64,000 nucleotides of DNA, taken from the NCBI GenBank assembly GCA_942492125.1, contig CALODM010000039.1:124001-188000 (forward strand), read 5' to 3'. The stretch comes from BCD1 sp942492125 (lineage in GTDB: Bacteria > Bacteroidota > Bacteroidia > Chitinophagales > Saprospiraceae). Below, piece after piece: positions 1 through 9,331 of the stretch. The notes beneath the pieces are model-generated. The model was not told the origin of the DNA. It made no database searches and was given only the letters and a program-made list of their open reading frames with translations. A program made the position numbers and the translations under genes. Numbering within the stretch: position 1 is the stretch's first letter; every line of letters starts with the position of its first letter.

Positions 1-368
1 GAATCGACAATGTAATAATCCGGAAAGATTAGTCCCAGTTTATCATCGTCATCTAATTCTTTTGAAAGCAAATACAGGGCATCCTCTTCAAGATAATCAT
101 CTGCATCCAGGCGCATGATGTATTTACCTCTTGCGAGACGCAAGGCGATATTATTGGTGACATTTAAGCCCTTGTTCTTTTGATAAATAATAGTGATCAG
201 CGGATGAGACCGATATTGCTCTAGTATCTTATGGGAATCATCTGTTGACCCGTCGTCAATGATCAGTAGCTCAAATGCTACTTTTTTCTGATTCAATACG
301 CTTTTTATAGCCTGTTCTAGGTATTTATCGTAATTGTAGTTGGTGATATAAACCGTGATTAAATTCAT
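1..368 (-). CDS. Glycosyltransferase family 2, N-terminal part (cut by window edge)
   Basis: The minus-strand frame starts with ATG at 368-366 and runs off the left edge, giving 122 residues. It shows the GT-A fold nucleotide-sugar motifs of family 2: an opening VYITNYNYDKYL strand, IIDDGSTDDS (UDP/GDP-sugar binding Asp) and RLDADDY (the DxD-type metal site). Such enzymes transfer a sugar from a nucleotide donor to a glycan or lipid acceptor at the cytoplasmic face of the membrane; the acceptor cannot be told from this fragment. The next gene upstream ends at 375, only 6 nt away on the same strand, so it is probably the last visible member of the sugar operon that begins near 3.6 kb. The fold assignment is firm; the substrate is unknown. 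Confidence 0.88.
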   Translation of the reverse strand, partial: MNLITVYITNYNYDKYLEQAIKSVLNQKKVAFELLIIDDGSTDDSHKILEQYRSHPLITIIYQKNKGLNVTNNIALRLARGKYIMRLDADDYLEEDALYLLSKELDDDDKLGLIFPDYYIVD

Positions 369-374
369 GTAGCT

Positions 375-2216
375 CTATTTCTTTTGCATAAAAGCGTAGA
401 TCGAAAATTTGCCCGATGGATCTACAAGGCTGTTCATAAAGGACAGTTGATAATTTGATTTTTCAACCAGATATCTAAAAGAATCATGAGAGAAAATGGT
501 GTGGTGTTCAATGAAGAACTCGGATTGATTTTTGATATCGCCCGTTGAAATAGCTCCAGTTGCATGAGGTAACTCCACGTAAATGATACCATCTTCTTCC
601 AGGAAATTTGAAAGGGCAGTAAGGGTTTTGACCGGATCAACCAGGTGCTCCAGCACTTTATTCAACGAAATAAAATCAAACTTTTCATCGGCATCCAGAT
701 CTTCGATCTGACAGATGAAAGCATGGTCTAGAGAAAGTTTATTGCCGATGTGTCTGACAGCATCAGGGTCTTGATCATGACAAGATAAACGGCATCCGAA
801 CTTAGCCATTTCATAGAGAAATACCCCGGTTCCTGAACCAATATCCAGCACTTTCAGATCCCTGGGGTTTCTGTTGTTTTGATAGAGGAAATTAATAATT
901 CTCAGCACCCGGTTTTTATTGTCAGATTGCGAAAACGGAAATTGGATGATCTTGTCAAAACGCCTTTTTACGCCGGATTCATCAATCGCTTTATTGTAAA
1001 ACCCATGATAAAAGTCTTCAGAAATCAAACCGTCGTCCAAATTGAAATAAACACCACATTCATTACACCGGCAAATATGCCTTTGGTATTTTTCCGCAGG
1101 AATATGGTAGTCTGTTTCCCTTTCGGGCTTGGTATTAACCTCCAGGATTACTTCGTAATTGCCGGAATGGCATAGGAAACATTTTCCATCGGATGGTGCT
1201 TCCCCGACTTCAAGCGTGATTTGGGACCATTTTGAATAATCCTTTTTAAGGGTTTGCCCCACAATGTTATGGTACTCCCGGGCATCCATACCATGATTGG
1301 GCCTCAAAGCTACAATGTCATCGGAAGTGATCTTTTCTCCTTTTTGCATATCTCTGTTGAAGTACAAAGCTCTTCTGAATGTAGTCACATGTTCGCCTTC
1401 TACTTCCAGTGCTTTTTTGTCGAAAGATCCCTGTAAAGCTTTTATCTGTTTTATCTTTTTGGACAGGTCCCAAACTTCATCCCTGGTCAGGGAAACCTTA
1501 TGATCCCGGAAAGTTTTGCCTTCCCGTTTATCGGTAAAATGAAATTCAAGGATCTCGGCGCCCATGGCAACAGCTACTTCCAGGGCAAACGAACCTTCCG
1601 TATGATCCGAGTATCCCACAGGAATGCCTAATTCCTTCCGGTAAGTGTGCATGACATTCAGGTTCGCATCTTCAAACGGAATGGGATACATGCTGGTACA
1701 TTGTAATATCGCCAGGTTGTTGGGATCCTGATAATGCCTGTCCTTATTTTTAATGTAATTGACGATATGCCTGACTTCTGCCATATTACAAAGCCCTGTA
1801 CTGAGCAGTATGGGCTTTTTCAAACCAATAAAGTAGTCAATGACCGGAATGGCGGTGAAGTCTCCGGAACCGATTTTGTAAATATCAGAATATTCATCTA
1901 CCCAGGGCACAAATTCAGGATTCCAGATAGAAGCCATAAAACCTGTTCCGGCTTCTTTACACATATCTGCCAGATAGATATACTTCTCCTTTGATAATTC
2001 AAATTTCTTGAAATGCTTATTGCGAATGGGGTTTTCCACGGGATTCACCAGGGTATCCCCAGTATAGATCTGGTATTTGATGTAGTCAACATCGGATTCA
2101 ATAGCCAGCCGGGTGAGTTTTTTGGCATATTCGAAATCTCCTTCATGATTGCCTCCGATCTCGGCTATAAGTTGAGGCCCGTGTTTCCCGGCCCAGGTAT
2201 TTTTTTTACTTTCCAT
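375..2216 (-). CDS. NeuB-type sialic/nonulosonic acid synthase fused to a zinc-ribbon SAM methyltransferase
   Basis: This 613-residue protein joins two enzymes. Residues about 13-270 match the NeuB TIM barrel, which condenses phosphoenolpyruvate with an N-acetylated hexosamine to make a nine-carbon acid (QLIAEIGGNHEGD, KIGSGDF, LSTG, GYSDHT, DHKVSL). Residues about 283-337 look like the SAF/antifreeze-like domain that follows NeuB. Then comes a Cys cluster (C346, C349, C382, C384, C387) that resembles the zinc-binding module of sugar C-methyltransferases, and a class I methyltransferase with motif I VLDIGSGTG at 456-464 and NKVLEHL near 520. Ordinary NeuB proteins are about 340-360 residues, so the second half is an addition. 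It overlaps the cytidylyltransferase gene by 11 nt. I infer a modified nonulosonic acid; the methylation target is not known. Confidence 0.85.
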   Translation of the reverse strand: MESKKNTWAGKHGPQLIAEIGGNHEGDFEYAKKLTRLAIESDVDYIKYQIYTGDTLVNPVENPIRNKHFKKFELSKEKYIYLADMCKEAGTGFMASIWNPEFVPWVDEYSDIYKIGSGDFTAIPVIDYFIGLKKPILLSTGLCNMAEVRHIVNYIKNKDRHYQDPNNLAILQCTSMYPIPFEDANLNVMHTYRKELGIPVGYSDHTEGSFALEVAVAMGAEILEFHFTDKREGKTFRDHKVSLTRDEVWDLSKKIKQIKALQGSFDKKALEVEGEHVTTFRRALYFNRDMQKGEKITSDDIVALRPNHGMDAREYHNIVGQTLKKDYSKWSQITLEVGEAPSDGKCFLCHSGNYEVILEVNTKPERETDYHIPAEKYQRHICRCNECGVYFNLDDGLISEDFYHGFYNKAIDESGVKRRFDKIIQFPFSQSDNKNRVLRIINFLYQNNRNPRDLKVLDIGSGTGVFLYEMAKFGCRLSCHDQDPDAVRHIGNKLSLDHAFICQIEDLDADEKFDFISLNKVLEHLVDPVKTLTALSNFLEEDGIIYVELPHATGAISTGDIKNQSEFFIEHHTIFSHDSFRYLVEKSNYQLSFMNSLVDPSGKFSIYAFMQKK

Positions 2217-2892
2217 ATGTCTTGGCCAGATCCACCAGTTCTTTTAATGAGAAACGGTTGATTGCTGTTTTTTGACTGTGTTGCATAATAAATTTGGCTC
2301 TTTCCAGGTCTTCCGATGTGTCGATGGCCAGGTTGAGCCCGCTGGCATCACTGACCGTATTATTTTTGATCTCCAGACGTTGACCAATATCGGGATTATC
2401 GTAGAAATAAAGCGTTACATGTTCCCTGTGGGCGTTATTGAAATGCTGATAGTGTTTTTGATAGAAATCCATCTTTACCATTTCCACACTCATACCAAAA
2501 GGGTAAGTTCTTCCCGGGACGTTCGTAAGTAGATCAAAGTTTTGGATGTCATCGAGCTGAAGCATTGCTTCCAACACTTCCATATTAACAAAAAGGTTGT
2601 CGCCATTAATCCGTACCGCATAATCGAACCCGCGGAATGCTGCGGCATCCATAAAACGCTTGGCTACATTGGGCAGGTTCCCCCGAAAGCAGGCTATATC
2701 ATTTTGCTCACAATAATGTGCAATGGGGTCATCCGTCGATTCCTCTGAAGTCGCCACGACAAAATTGGGTGTCAGACTACTGATGGCATCAAGGATGTGT
2801 TGCAAGATGGGTTTGCCCTCTATCTCGATCAGAATTTTGCCGGGTAATCGGCTTGAATTATACCTGCAAAGAATAACTACCCCTCTGGTCAT
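2206..2892 (-). CDS. Acylneuraminate/SpsF-type cytidylyltransferase
   Basis: The 228-residue product begins VVILCRYNSSRLPGKIL, the nucleotide-binding signature of the CMP-sialate synthetase/SpsF family (usual form R-x-x-S-x-R-L-P-G-K), followed by GKPILQHIL and a DNLFV-type acidic strand. These enzymes activate a sugar acid with CTP to give the CMP-sugar used by glycosyltransferases. Its neighbour is a NeuB-type synthase, so a CMP-nonulosonate product is the simplest reading. The gene is embedded in the operon: it overlaps the acyltransferase end by 4 nt (2889-2892) and the synthase start by 11 nt, which suggests translational coupling. SpsF-like members can act on other sugars, so substrate is inferred from context. 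Confidence 0.85.
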   Translation of the reverse strand: MTRGVVILCRYNSSRLPGKILIEIEGKPILQHILDAISSLTPNFVVATSEESTDDPIAHYCEQNDIACFRGNLPNVAKRFMDAAAFRGFDYAVRINGDNLFVNMEVLEAMLQLDDIQNFDLLTNVPGRTYPFGMSVEMVKMDFYQKHYQHFNNAHREHVTLYFYDNPDIGQRLEIKNNTVSDASGLNLAIDTSEDLERAKFIMQHSQKTAINRFSLKELVDLAKTYGK

Positions 2893-3624
2893 TTTCTTTC
2901 ACTTATTTTTTTAGCCGGAATACCACCGAAAATTTCATAGGGACCTACATCCGACTTGACGAGTGATCCCGCTGCGATAACGGCTCCGTCGGCTATGGTC
3001 ACGCCTTTTAGTATTTTTGCCCCGGTACCGATCCAGACATCATTACCAATGGTGATTTTTTCACTGATGTTACCTTGCTGGTTGATCTTTTTGACTCTGT
3101 CAATGCCATGATCGCTGTCGACAATATAAACAAATGGGGCAATCAGGCAATCATTCCCGATGATGATTCCTGCGGAAGCGAACATAAAGGTATGGTAGCC
3201 AACGGTCGTATTTTCGCCAATGGAAACCTTGGCCTGTGCATTGCAGGCACAGATCTTTGCTCCTTCCTTGATGACGACGTTATTGTGGATCAAAATATTT
3301 TTAGCCGGGATTTCTCATTAGCGCCACATTTTTTTCGATAAAAACATTTTCACCAAGAAATACCAACCTGAGTTTTTCTTTTCCTATACCTGAAGTGGTT
3401 TAAAAGAGACCATTTGATGTTTGCACTTAGTTGACCCAAAAATTCTGGTTTTTGAACACGTTAAAATGAGCATGCATAATGGATTTTATCCACAAAGGCA
3501 TACCCTTGTTTTTTCTTTTTAGAAAGCTCCTTATCTGGCAAGGTTGGAATAATTGAATCAAATAAATGTGCTCAATAGATTTTTTTTTACCTTTGGATTT
3601 ACCAATGTTTGGTTTGAGGTTCAT
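2889..3624 (-). pseudogene. Hexapeptide-repeat acyltransferase, broken by apparent single-base frame breaks
   Basis: The intact 3' part (2889-3293) encodes a left-handed beta-helix acyltransferase: repeated [IV]-G-x-x-x-x-[IV] turns, CLIAPFVYIVDSDHGI, DVWIGTGAKILKGVTI, GGIPAKKI. It has no ATG: the only in-frame start is TTG at 3293, followed upstream by a TGA at 3315-3317. Family-like sequence continues upstream in other frames. Dropping one base of GGG (3307-3309) joins NVALMRNPAKNILIHNN. Dropping one of AAA (3358-3360) joins KTQVGILGENVFIEKNV. Adding one base to AAAAA (3438-3442) joins FKNQNFLGQLSANIKW and leads to an ATG at 3624. The repaired product would have 244 residues and likely acetylate a sugar of this cluster. 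The two downstream repairs are convincing; the third is tentative. Confidence 0.72.
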
Positions 3625-3844
3625 GTTAATTCCGAGATTACAAACTATAACTTTTGAATTTTTTAAAATGTTCAGTACTTGATCATTTGTGATGCTTTTG
3701 AATTTTAAAGGGAGTTAGCCAATTTTTATCCTTCATGTTTCAATGAATCTTAAGAAATATTGTCGTTATGTTGGGATTGTTTTCCGATACTGATTAATAA
3801 TGAAAACTGTTTATAACAGAATTAACTTATGAAAACTTTTTAAT

Positions 3845-4933
3845 ATGAAAAACCTGAATTTATTAATTGTAATCCTGATTAGTATTGTTTTTTCAACTCA
3901 GTGTGCTGCTCCAAAAACTTATCGAGCACGGTAGGCCCATCAACGATTCAAAGTTCCGATATAGATGGCGAAGAAATTGAAACTACAGTTTCCGGTGACC
4001 TGATTTCTCCTTATAGTGTTGCCATTGACTCAATGAATTTGAAAATTTATTGGACAGATACGGATCAGGATAATATTCAGTGTTCTGGTTTGAACGGATT
4101 GAACACTCAGGTATTGGTGAATAGCGGGCTTGTGCATCCAAGAGGCATTGCTGTTGATCCGTTTGATAACAAGATTTATTGGGTTGATTTGGGGACACAC
4201 AAAATCCAAAGAGCTAATCTTGACGGTTCAAATATTGAGGATCTGATAAGTTCTGGTATTTCGGAACCACATGGTATTGCACTGGATTTGGTAAATGAGA
4301 AAATGTATTGGACGGATAGAGATTATGAAAAGATTCAGCGTGCCAATTTGGATGGTTCAGATATTGAAGACTTGATTACAACTGGCTTAGACAATCCGGC
4401 AGGAATTGAGTTGGATATGGAAAGTGAAAAGCTTTATTTTACGGATAGTAAAACAGACCTGATTGGCAGGGCCAATCTCGATGGTAGTAATGTGGAGACT
4501 TTGGTAACTGGTCTGGATACTCCATTTAGGGTAAGGTTGGATCTTGATGAAGGTAAAATTAACCGATTATGGATAAGTTCCGGGCGCAAATTTGATGGGT
4601 CTGATATTGAAAACCGTCTTGACTATTCTGGGTTGTTGCCCTTATGCGGCATTTTATCCATTTTTTGACTCAGTAGAAGAATATGAGCAAATGGTCATTG
4701 ATCCTGTATGTAGTCACTCGGTTTTTATAAAAAATGAGCAAGCAGAATCTATTCAGGGTTTGAAGCTTTTTGATGCCGCAGGCCGGATTGTCCAGGTCTC
4801 AATGGAAAAGACTGATGATAATAAAATGATAAGCATACCTGTGTGGCATTTACCGGATGGTGTCTATATTTTACACTTTTTTCTGGAAGATCGGCTGATC
4901 AACAGAGAAATTGTAAAGCAAGGAAATTACTGA
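3845..4933 (+). pseudogene. Exported YWTD beta-propeller protein with T9SS C-terminal signal, two apparent frame breaks
   Basis: The likely start is ATG at 3845, giving a hydrophobic export signal (MKNLNLLIVILISIVFSTQ) followed by Cys, possibly a lipoprotein. The frame then closes at a TAG near 3935. Adding one A to the A5 run at 3913-3917 connects it to the frame of 3901-4668, which carries five LDL-receptor-like YWTD repeats of about 43 residues (KIYWTD/KMYWTD... RANLDGS... GIALD). Dropping one A from A4 at 4610-4613 connects GSDIE to TVLTILGCCPYAAF and the frame ending at 4933, whose C-terminus (LKLFDAAGRIV ... LPDGVYILHF ... IVKQGNY) is a T9SS type A sorting domain. The repaired protein has 362 residues and would be a secreted or surface propeller. 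It may be a decayed gene or an indel-affected sequence. Confidence 0.72.
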
Positions 4934-4964
4934 TTTTCGGGTTAAAAAGTTATGTTTTATACCC

Positions 4965-4972
4965 TACATTTG
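4965..4972 (+). promoter_or_regulatory. Bacteroidota -7 box upstream of the YfhO gene
   Basis: TACATTTG matches the TAnnTTTG -7 element known for Bacteroidetes primary sigma factor promoters and lies 45 nt before the ATG at 5018. No clean -33 TTTG is seen at the usual spacing of about 19-20 nt, so this is a partial match. Confidence 0.4.
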
Positions 4973-5017
4973 ACACCCTTTATGGGTTTTTAATAAAAAA
5001 TTGAAATTTCCAGCAAT

Positions 5018-7462
5018 ATGAATCCTATACTGAAAAAGGTCCTCCCGCACATTGGAGCTTTGGCTATTTTTATGGTTCTGGCAGCAGCTTATTTCTCTCC
5101 CCAGATCAGCGGGAAGGTGCTTCCCCAGAGTGATATCATGCAATACAAAGGCATGGCCCAGGAGTTGACGGAGTATAAAAAGGAGACTGGTAAAAACACC
5201 CTGTGGACCAACAGCATGTTTGGTGGGATGCCGACTTACCAGATCAAGTCCATCCATTCCGGCAATAATTTTTACCATGCGTCCAAAGTTTACCGCTTGT
5301 TTGTCACGCAGCCTATCGGGCGGTTTTTTGCGGCCATGTTGAGTTTTTATATCCTCATGATGGTGCTTGGCGGTAACTTCTGGGTGAGCATTGCTGCGGC
5401 CATAGGGTTCGGTTTTACCACCAATAATTTCCTTTTATTTGAGGCCGGACATACGACGAAGTTGTCGGTGTTGAGCTACCTGCCCCTGCTGGCGGCGGGA
5501 ATGATCCTGACCTTCCGGCGAAAGTATTTATTGGGGGGAACTATTTTTGCCATCGGGGCGGCCTTTGCGGTGCATGCCAATCACCCCCAGATGGCGTATT
5601 ATTTCTTTTTGACACTGGTCATCTTTGGAATAGCTCAGTTTGTAAAAGATCTAAAGGATAAAGCCTTACCGGAGTTTGCCAAAGCTGCCGGAGTATTGAT
5701 TATTGGTGGATTGCTGGCCCTGGGGTCAGCTTCTTCGAACCTGCTGGTCACCTATGAATACTCCCAGGAAACAATGCGGGGTGCACCAATCCTGGAAAAC
5801 GAAAATAATGAACCTGCCTCCAGCAGTGAAACAGATGGCTTGCAATGGGATTATGCCATGCAATGGAGTAATGGACTGATCGATTGTTTTTCATCTTTCA
5901 TTCCGGGGCTTGCCGGAGGAGGTTCTCAGGAGCCGGTTGATAAATCATCAGCTTCTTTCAAATCGCTGAGGCAACAAGGCTACAATGTCCGGGAACCTTT
6001 TGCAGCACCGCTTTATTGGGGGAAATTGCCCTTTACCAGCGGACCGGCTTATTTTGGTGCGGCCATTATTTTGTTATTCCTGATGGGGTCGATTTTAGTG
6101 AAAGGACCGGTCAAATGGTGGCTTTTGCTGGGAACCTTGCTGACTTTTATATTGTCCATGGGTAAAAACATGGCTTTCATCAATGAGTTCTTTTTTAATT
6201 ATGTGCCTTTGTTTAATAAATTCCGAACTCCTAACTCTGTATTGGGGGTAACTGCTATCCTGGTAACCTTATTGGCTTTTTTAAATGTTGAGCACATCAT
6301 CCATAAAAAGTCAGGTAAGGAGGAGATTCTTCGCAGTTTGTATATCAGCGTAGGCATTACTGCGGCCATAGCATTATTCTTTTTACTCTTTGGAACTTCT
6401 TTTTTTGATTTTGTTCATCCGCAGGATGCCAGCCGGGCTCCGTTTGATCCGACCGCCCTGGTCAAGGATCGCCAGGCACTGATGCAGTCGGATTCCTTGA
6501 GAAGCCTGGTTATTGTATTGGTCAGCGGAGGTTTGATCTGGTTGTATGTCAAGGATAAAATAAAGCAATTATGGCTGGTAGCGGGGTTGGGACTCGTCGT
6601 CCTGGTCGACCTTTGGACCGTGGACAAGCGTTATTTGAGTGATGATGATTTTGTCAATAAGTCCAGATATGAGGTAAACTTTTCTCCACGCCCTGCAGAT
6701 ACCCAGATTCTTCAGGATCCTGATCTGTACTACCGTGTTTATGACGCTTCCGAGAATACGTTTAATTCAACGAAAGCCTCCTATTTCCATAAATCCATCG
6801 GAGGATATCATGCTGCCAAATTGCAACGCTTCCAGGATATCATTGACCGTCATATTTCCAAAGGCAACCAGCGGGTGTTGGATATGTTGAATACCAAGTA
6901 TTTCATCATGCCCTCCCAACAGCAGGGGGTGCCTGCCAGTGTTCAGCAAAATCCGGGAGCTATGGGCAATGCCTGGTTTGTCAATTCCCTGGAAATGGTA
7001 GCCAATGCCAATGAAGAGATCGACGCACTCAATGAAATCGATCCGGGGAACGAAGCGGTAATTCACCAGGAATTTGCCGATTATGTTTCCGGGTTGAGTC
7101 CTCAGAAAAATGGCAGTATCTTGCTGACTGATTATAAACCAGATCAGTTGACTTACCAAAGTAGTACTACCAGTGAGCAATTTGCGGTGTTCTCAGAGGT
7201 GTGGTATGGCCCGAATAAAGGATGGGAAGCAACCATTGACGGGGAACCCGTGGAATTTATCAGGGTTGATTATATCCTTAGAGGAATGAAAATCCCGGCC
7301 GGTGAACATAAGATTGTGTTCAAATTTGATCCGCAGATGTACAGGATTGGCACTACTTTATCGTTTATTTTCTCATCAATTATTCTTTTGGCTTTTGTTT
7401 ATGTTTTGTATCAAAAATGGATTTCATCAAAGACAGAACAGGAGCAAAAGGCCGGTAAATAA
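5018..7462 (+). CDS. YfhO-family polytopic membrane protein
   Basis: This 814-residue protein has an N-terminal signal-anchor helix (residues about 8-28), the family's first periplasmic segment with LPQSDIMQYKGMAQE and WTNSMFGGMPTYQI, roughly a dozen hydrophobic segments, and a soluble C-terminal domain with GWEATIDGEPVEF before a last helix. Length and order are those of Bacteroidota YfhO proteins, GT-C-like membrane proteins; in Firmicutes relatives take part in glycosylating lipoteichoic acid. A role in lipid-linked sugar transfer at the cell envelope is therefore likely, but donor and acceptor are unknown. It stands alone with its own promoter-like box, 366 nt ahead of a flippase gene on the same strand, which fits an envelope-polysaccharide neighbourhood. 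Confidence 0.88.
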   Translation: MNPILKKVLPHIGALAIFMVLAAAYFSPQISGKVLPQSDIMQYKGMAQELTEYKKETGKNTLWTNSMFGGMPTYQIKSIHSGNNFYHASKVYRLFVTQPIGRFFAAMLSFYILMMVLGGNFWVSIAAAIGFGFTTNNFLLFEAGHTTKLSVLSYLPLLAAGMILTFRRKYLLGGTIFAIGAAFAVHANHPQMAYYFFLTLVIFGIAQFVKDLKDKALPEFAKAAGVLIIGGLLALGSASSNLLVTYEYSQETMRGAPILENENNEPASSSETDGLQWDYAMQWSNGLIDCFSSFIPGLAGGGSQEPVDKSSASFKSLRQQGYNVREPFAAPLYWGKLPFTSGPAYFGAAIILLFLMGSILVKGPVKWWLLLGTLLTFILSMGKNMAFINEFFFNYVPLFNKFRTPNSVLGVTAILVTLLAFLNVEHIIHKKSGKEEILRSLYISVGITAAIALFFLLFGTSFFDFVHPQDASRAPFDPTALVKDRQALMQSDSLRSLVIVLVSGGLIWLYVKDKIKQLWLVAGLGLVVLVDLWTVDKRYLSDDDFVNKSRYEVNFSPRPADTQILQDPDLYYRVYDASENTFNSTKASYFHKSIGGYHAAKLQRFQDIIDRHISKGNQRVLDMLNTKYFIMPSQQQGVPASVQQNPGAMGNAWFVNSLEMVANANEEIDALNEIDPGNEAVIHQEFADYVSGLSPQKNGSILLTDYKPDQLTYQSSTTSEQFAVFSEVWYGPNKGWEATIDGEPVEFIRVDYILRGMKIPAGEHKIVFKFDPQMYRIGTTLSFIFSSIILLAFVYVLYQKWISSKTEQEQKAGK

Positions 7463-7828
7463 ATATAAAAAATCCTGATAGATTTGTTTTGTCCATCCCT
7501 GCGGCCAAGGGGTGACGCAGGAAAGTAGGATCCTGTCCTAAAAACGGTGTTTAATATCAAATTTTGATTGATTTCAATTTCATTAATGGAGATTCGGTGT
7601 TTGACATCCATTATGCTGACTAAAACTTAGGGAGAATGTCCAATATCCAACACCGAATTCTGACGGTAGCATCTAGAAGTTTTTGTGTGAATATTTGAAA
7701 TATTCCTCTACATTCATGCTATACAAAATTGAGAATAAAGAAATAAAGAAGGATCTGGCGGAACCGTAGAGCCGCAGAATAATCAATTTCCAATGTAGAA
7801 GGGGTAAAAAAAACTGCTGTTTTGAATC
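7463..7828. other. Intergenic region with repeated CGGTGTT motifs and inverted repeats
   Basis: No credible gene is seen here. A 10-bp inverted repeat ATTCGGTGTT (7592-7601) / AACACCGAAT (7649-7658) is present, and a related CGGTGTTTAATATC lies at about 7543-7556, so the same core occurs three times within 120 nt, twice direct and once inverted. A shorter repeat CCTGCG/CGCAGG lies at about 7498-7521. None is followed by a T tract, so a terminator call is not supported. Confidence 0.5.
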
Positions 7829-9319
7829 ATGGGTGTAATCAAACGACAGAGCATCAAACAATCCATCGCCAATTATGTAGGGGTGGGCATAGGGGCGATC
7901 AGCACCTTGTTCATCTTTCCCCTGGCCATGGACCAAAACGGGTTGATCCGGTTTCTGGTGGCTGCGGCAACCCTCGCTTTACCTGTTGCCAGTCTGGGTG
8001 CCAATAGTGTGATCATTCGTTTTTTCCCGGAGTTTCAGGATAAGGAAAAGCAGCACAATGGTTTTCTGCTTTTCATGATCTCCATTGTGCTGGTCGGCTT
8101 TAGCTTGTTCCTGATGCTGGCCTTTCTGTTCAGGCACCAGATTTATGATTACTACAGTGACAAACCAGCAGAATACCTGGATTACCTGCCTTACGCAATT
8201 CCCCTGGTTTTGTTGCTCGCACTGATCAATGTTTTCAAACATTACACCTCCAATTTTCACAGGGTAGTTGTTCCTTTTATCGTCAATGATCTTTTTCTGA
8301 AAATTGCCCTTCCCGCCTTAATCTTACTTTTCGTAGGGCAGGTAATCGGTTTGGATGGTCTTGTTTGGGGACTCTTGCTGACCTATGTGCTGATCCTGCT
8401 GTTGCTGGTGGCTTACCTTGGGTATTTAGGGGAGCTAAATTTTAGATTGCCATCCGGGTTTTTGTCCAAAGAACGGATGAAACAAATGGGAACCTATGCT
8501 GTTTATGGAATCCTGGGGAGCCTTGGCGGAATTCTTGCCTTCCAGATAGATGTGTTTATGGTGGCTAACCTGCTCACCTTGTATGCTGCCAGTGTTTACA
8601 GCATATCCCTTTTTATTGCCAACACCATTGATGTGCCGCTGCGGGCGGTTTTTGGTATTACTTCTCCCATTGTCTCCAAGGCCTGGAAGGAAAATAACCT
8701 GGAAGAGATCAATGATCTGTACAAAAGGTCTTCCATAAACCTCTTTTTATTTGGTTCATTTTTGTTTTTGCTCATATGGTTAAACCTGGACGATCTTTAT
8801 GCCTTACTGCCGGAAGGAAACAAGTTGATCGACGGCAAATACGTCATTCTGTTTTTGGGGTTGGCCAAACTGGTCGATCAGCTGACGAGTATCAATGGAG
8901 CGATCATCAATTACTCCAGGTATTTTCGCTTCAACTTTTTTGCGGTAATGGTGCTGAGTATATTGAATATCACACTCAACATCTTGTTGATCCCGCGATT
9001 TCAGGTAGTAGGAGCAGCTTTGGCGACCATGACCTCGCTGATACTTTTCAACCTGCTCAAGGTTTTTTTTATATATTTTAGAATGGGATTCCATCCTTTT
9101 AGCAGAAAGACCATTTGGGTTGCCCTGATCGCCCTGGTTTGTTACGCCTTGATTGCCTTCCTACCGCTTACACCTTTCCTGCTTTTGAATATGATCATCC
9201 GCTCCGTTTTGATAATTGCCTTTTTTGGGATTCTGACCCTTTACCTGAATTTATCACCGGATATCAGCAATTTGGTAAAAGAAGGTTGGCAGAAGATAAA
9301 ATCGATTATCGGACGATAA
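7829..9319 (+). CDS. Polysaccharide export flippase (Wzx/MVF-MATE superfamily)
   Basis: The 496-residue product is almost wholly hydrophobic, with about 12-14 transmembrane helices arranged as in the oligosaccharidyl-lipid flippase branch of the MOP superfamily: an N-terminal region containing SIANYVGVGIGAIS, a central YAVYGILGSLGGILAFQIDVFMVANLL segment and a C-terminal helical hairpin set. Such proteins move lipid-linked glycan units from the cytoplasmic to the periplasmic face of the inner membrane. It follows YfhO on the same strand, and the sugar-acid cluster lies a few kilobases away, which suits an O-antigen or exopolysaccharide role. The ATG at 7829 is preceded by an A-rich leader. 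It ends 12 nt from the convergent dienelactone hydrolase gene. The transported glycan cannot be inferred. Confidence 0.87.
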   Translation: MGVIKRQSIKQSIANYVGVGIGAISTLFIFPLAMDQNGLIRFLVAAATLALPVASLGANSVIIRFFPEFQDKEKQHNGFLLFMISIVLVGFSLFLMLAFLFRHQIYDYYSDKPAEYLDYLPYAIPLVLLLALINVFKHYTSNFHRVVVPFIVNDLFLKIALPALILLFVGQVIGLDGLVWGLLLTYVLILLLLVAYLGYLGELNFRLPSGFLSKERMKQMGTYAVYGILGSLGGILAFQIDVFMVANLLTLYAASVYSISLFIANTIDVPLRAVFGITSPIVSKAWKENNLEEINDLYKRSSINLFLFGSFLFLLIWLNLDDLYALLPEGNKLIDGKYVILFLGLAKLVDQLTSINGAIINYSRYFRFNFFAVMVLSILNITLNILLIPRFQVVGAALATMTSLILFNLLKVFFIYFRMGFHPFSRKTIWVALIALVCYALIAFLPLTPFLLLNMIIRSVLIIAFFGILTLYLNLSPDISNLVKEGWQKIKSIIGR

Positions 9320-9331
9320 AATTACCATGGA

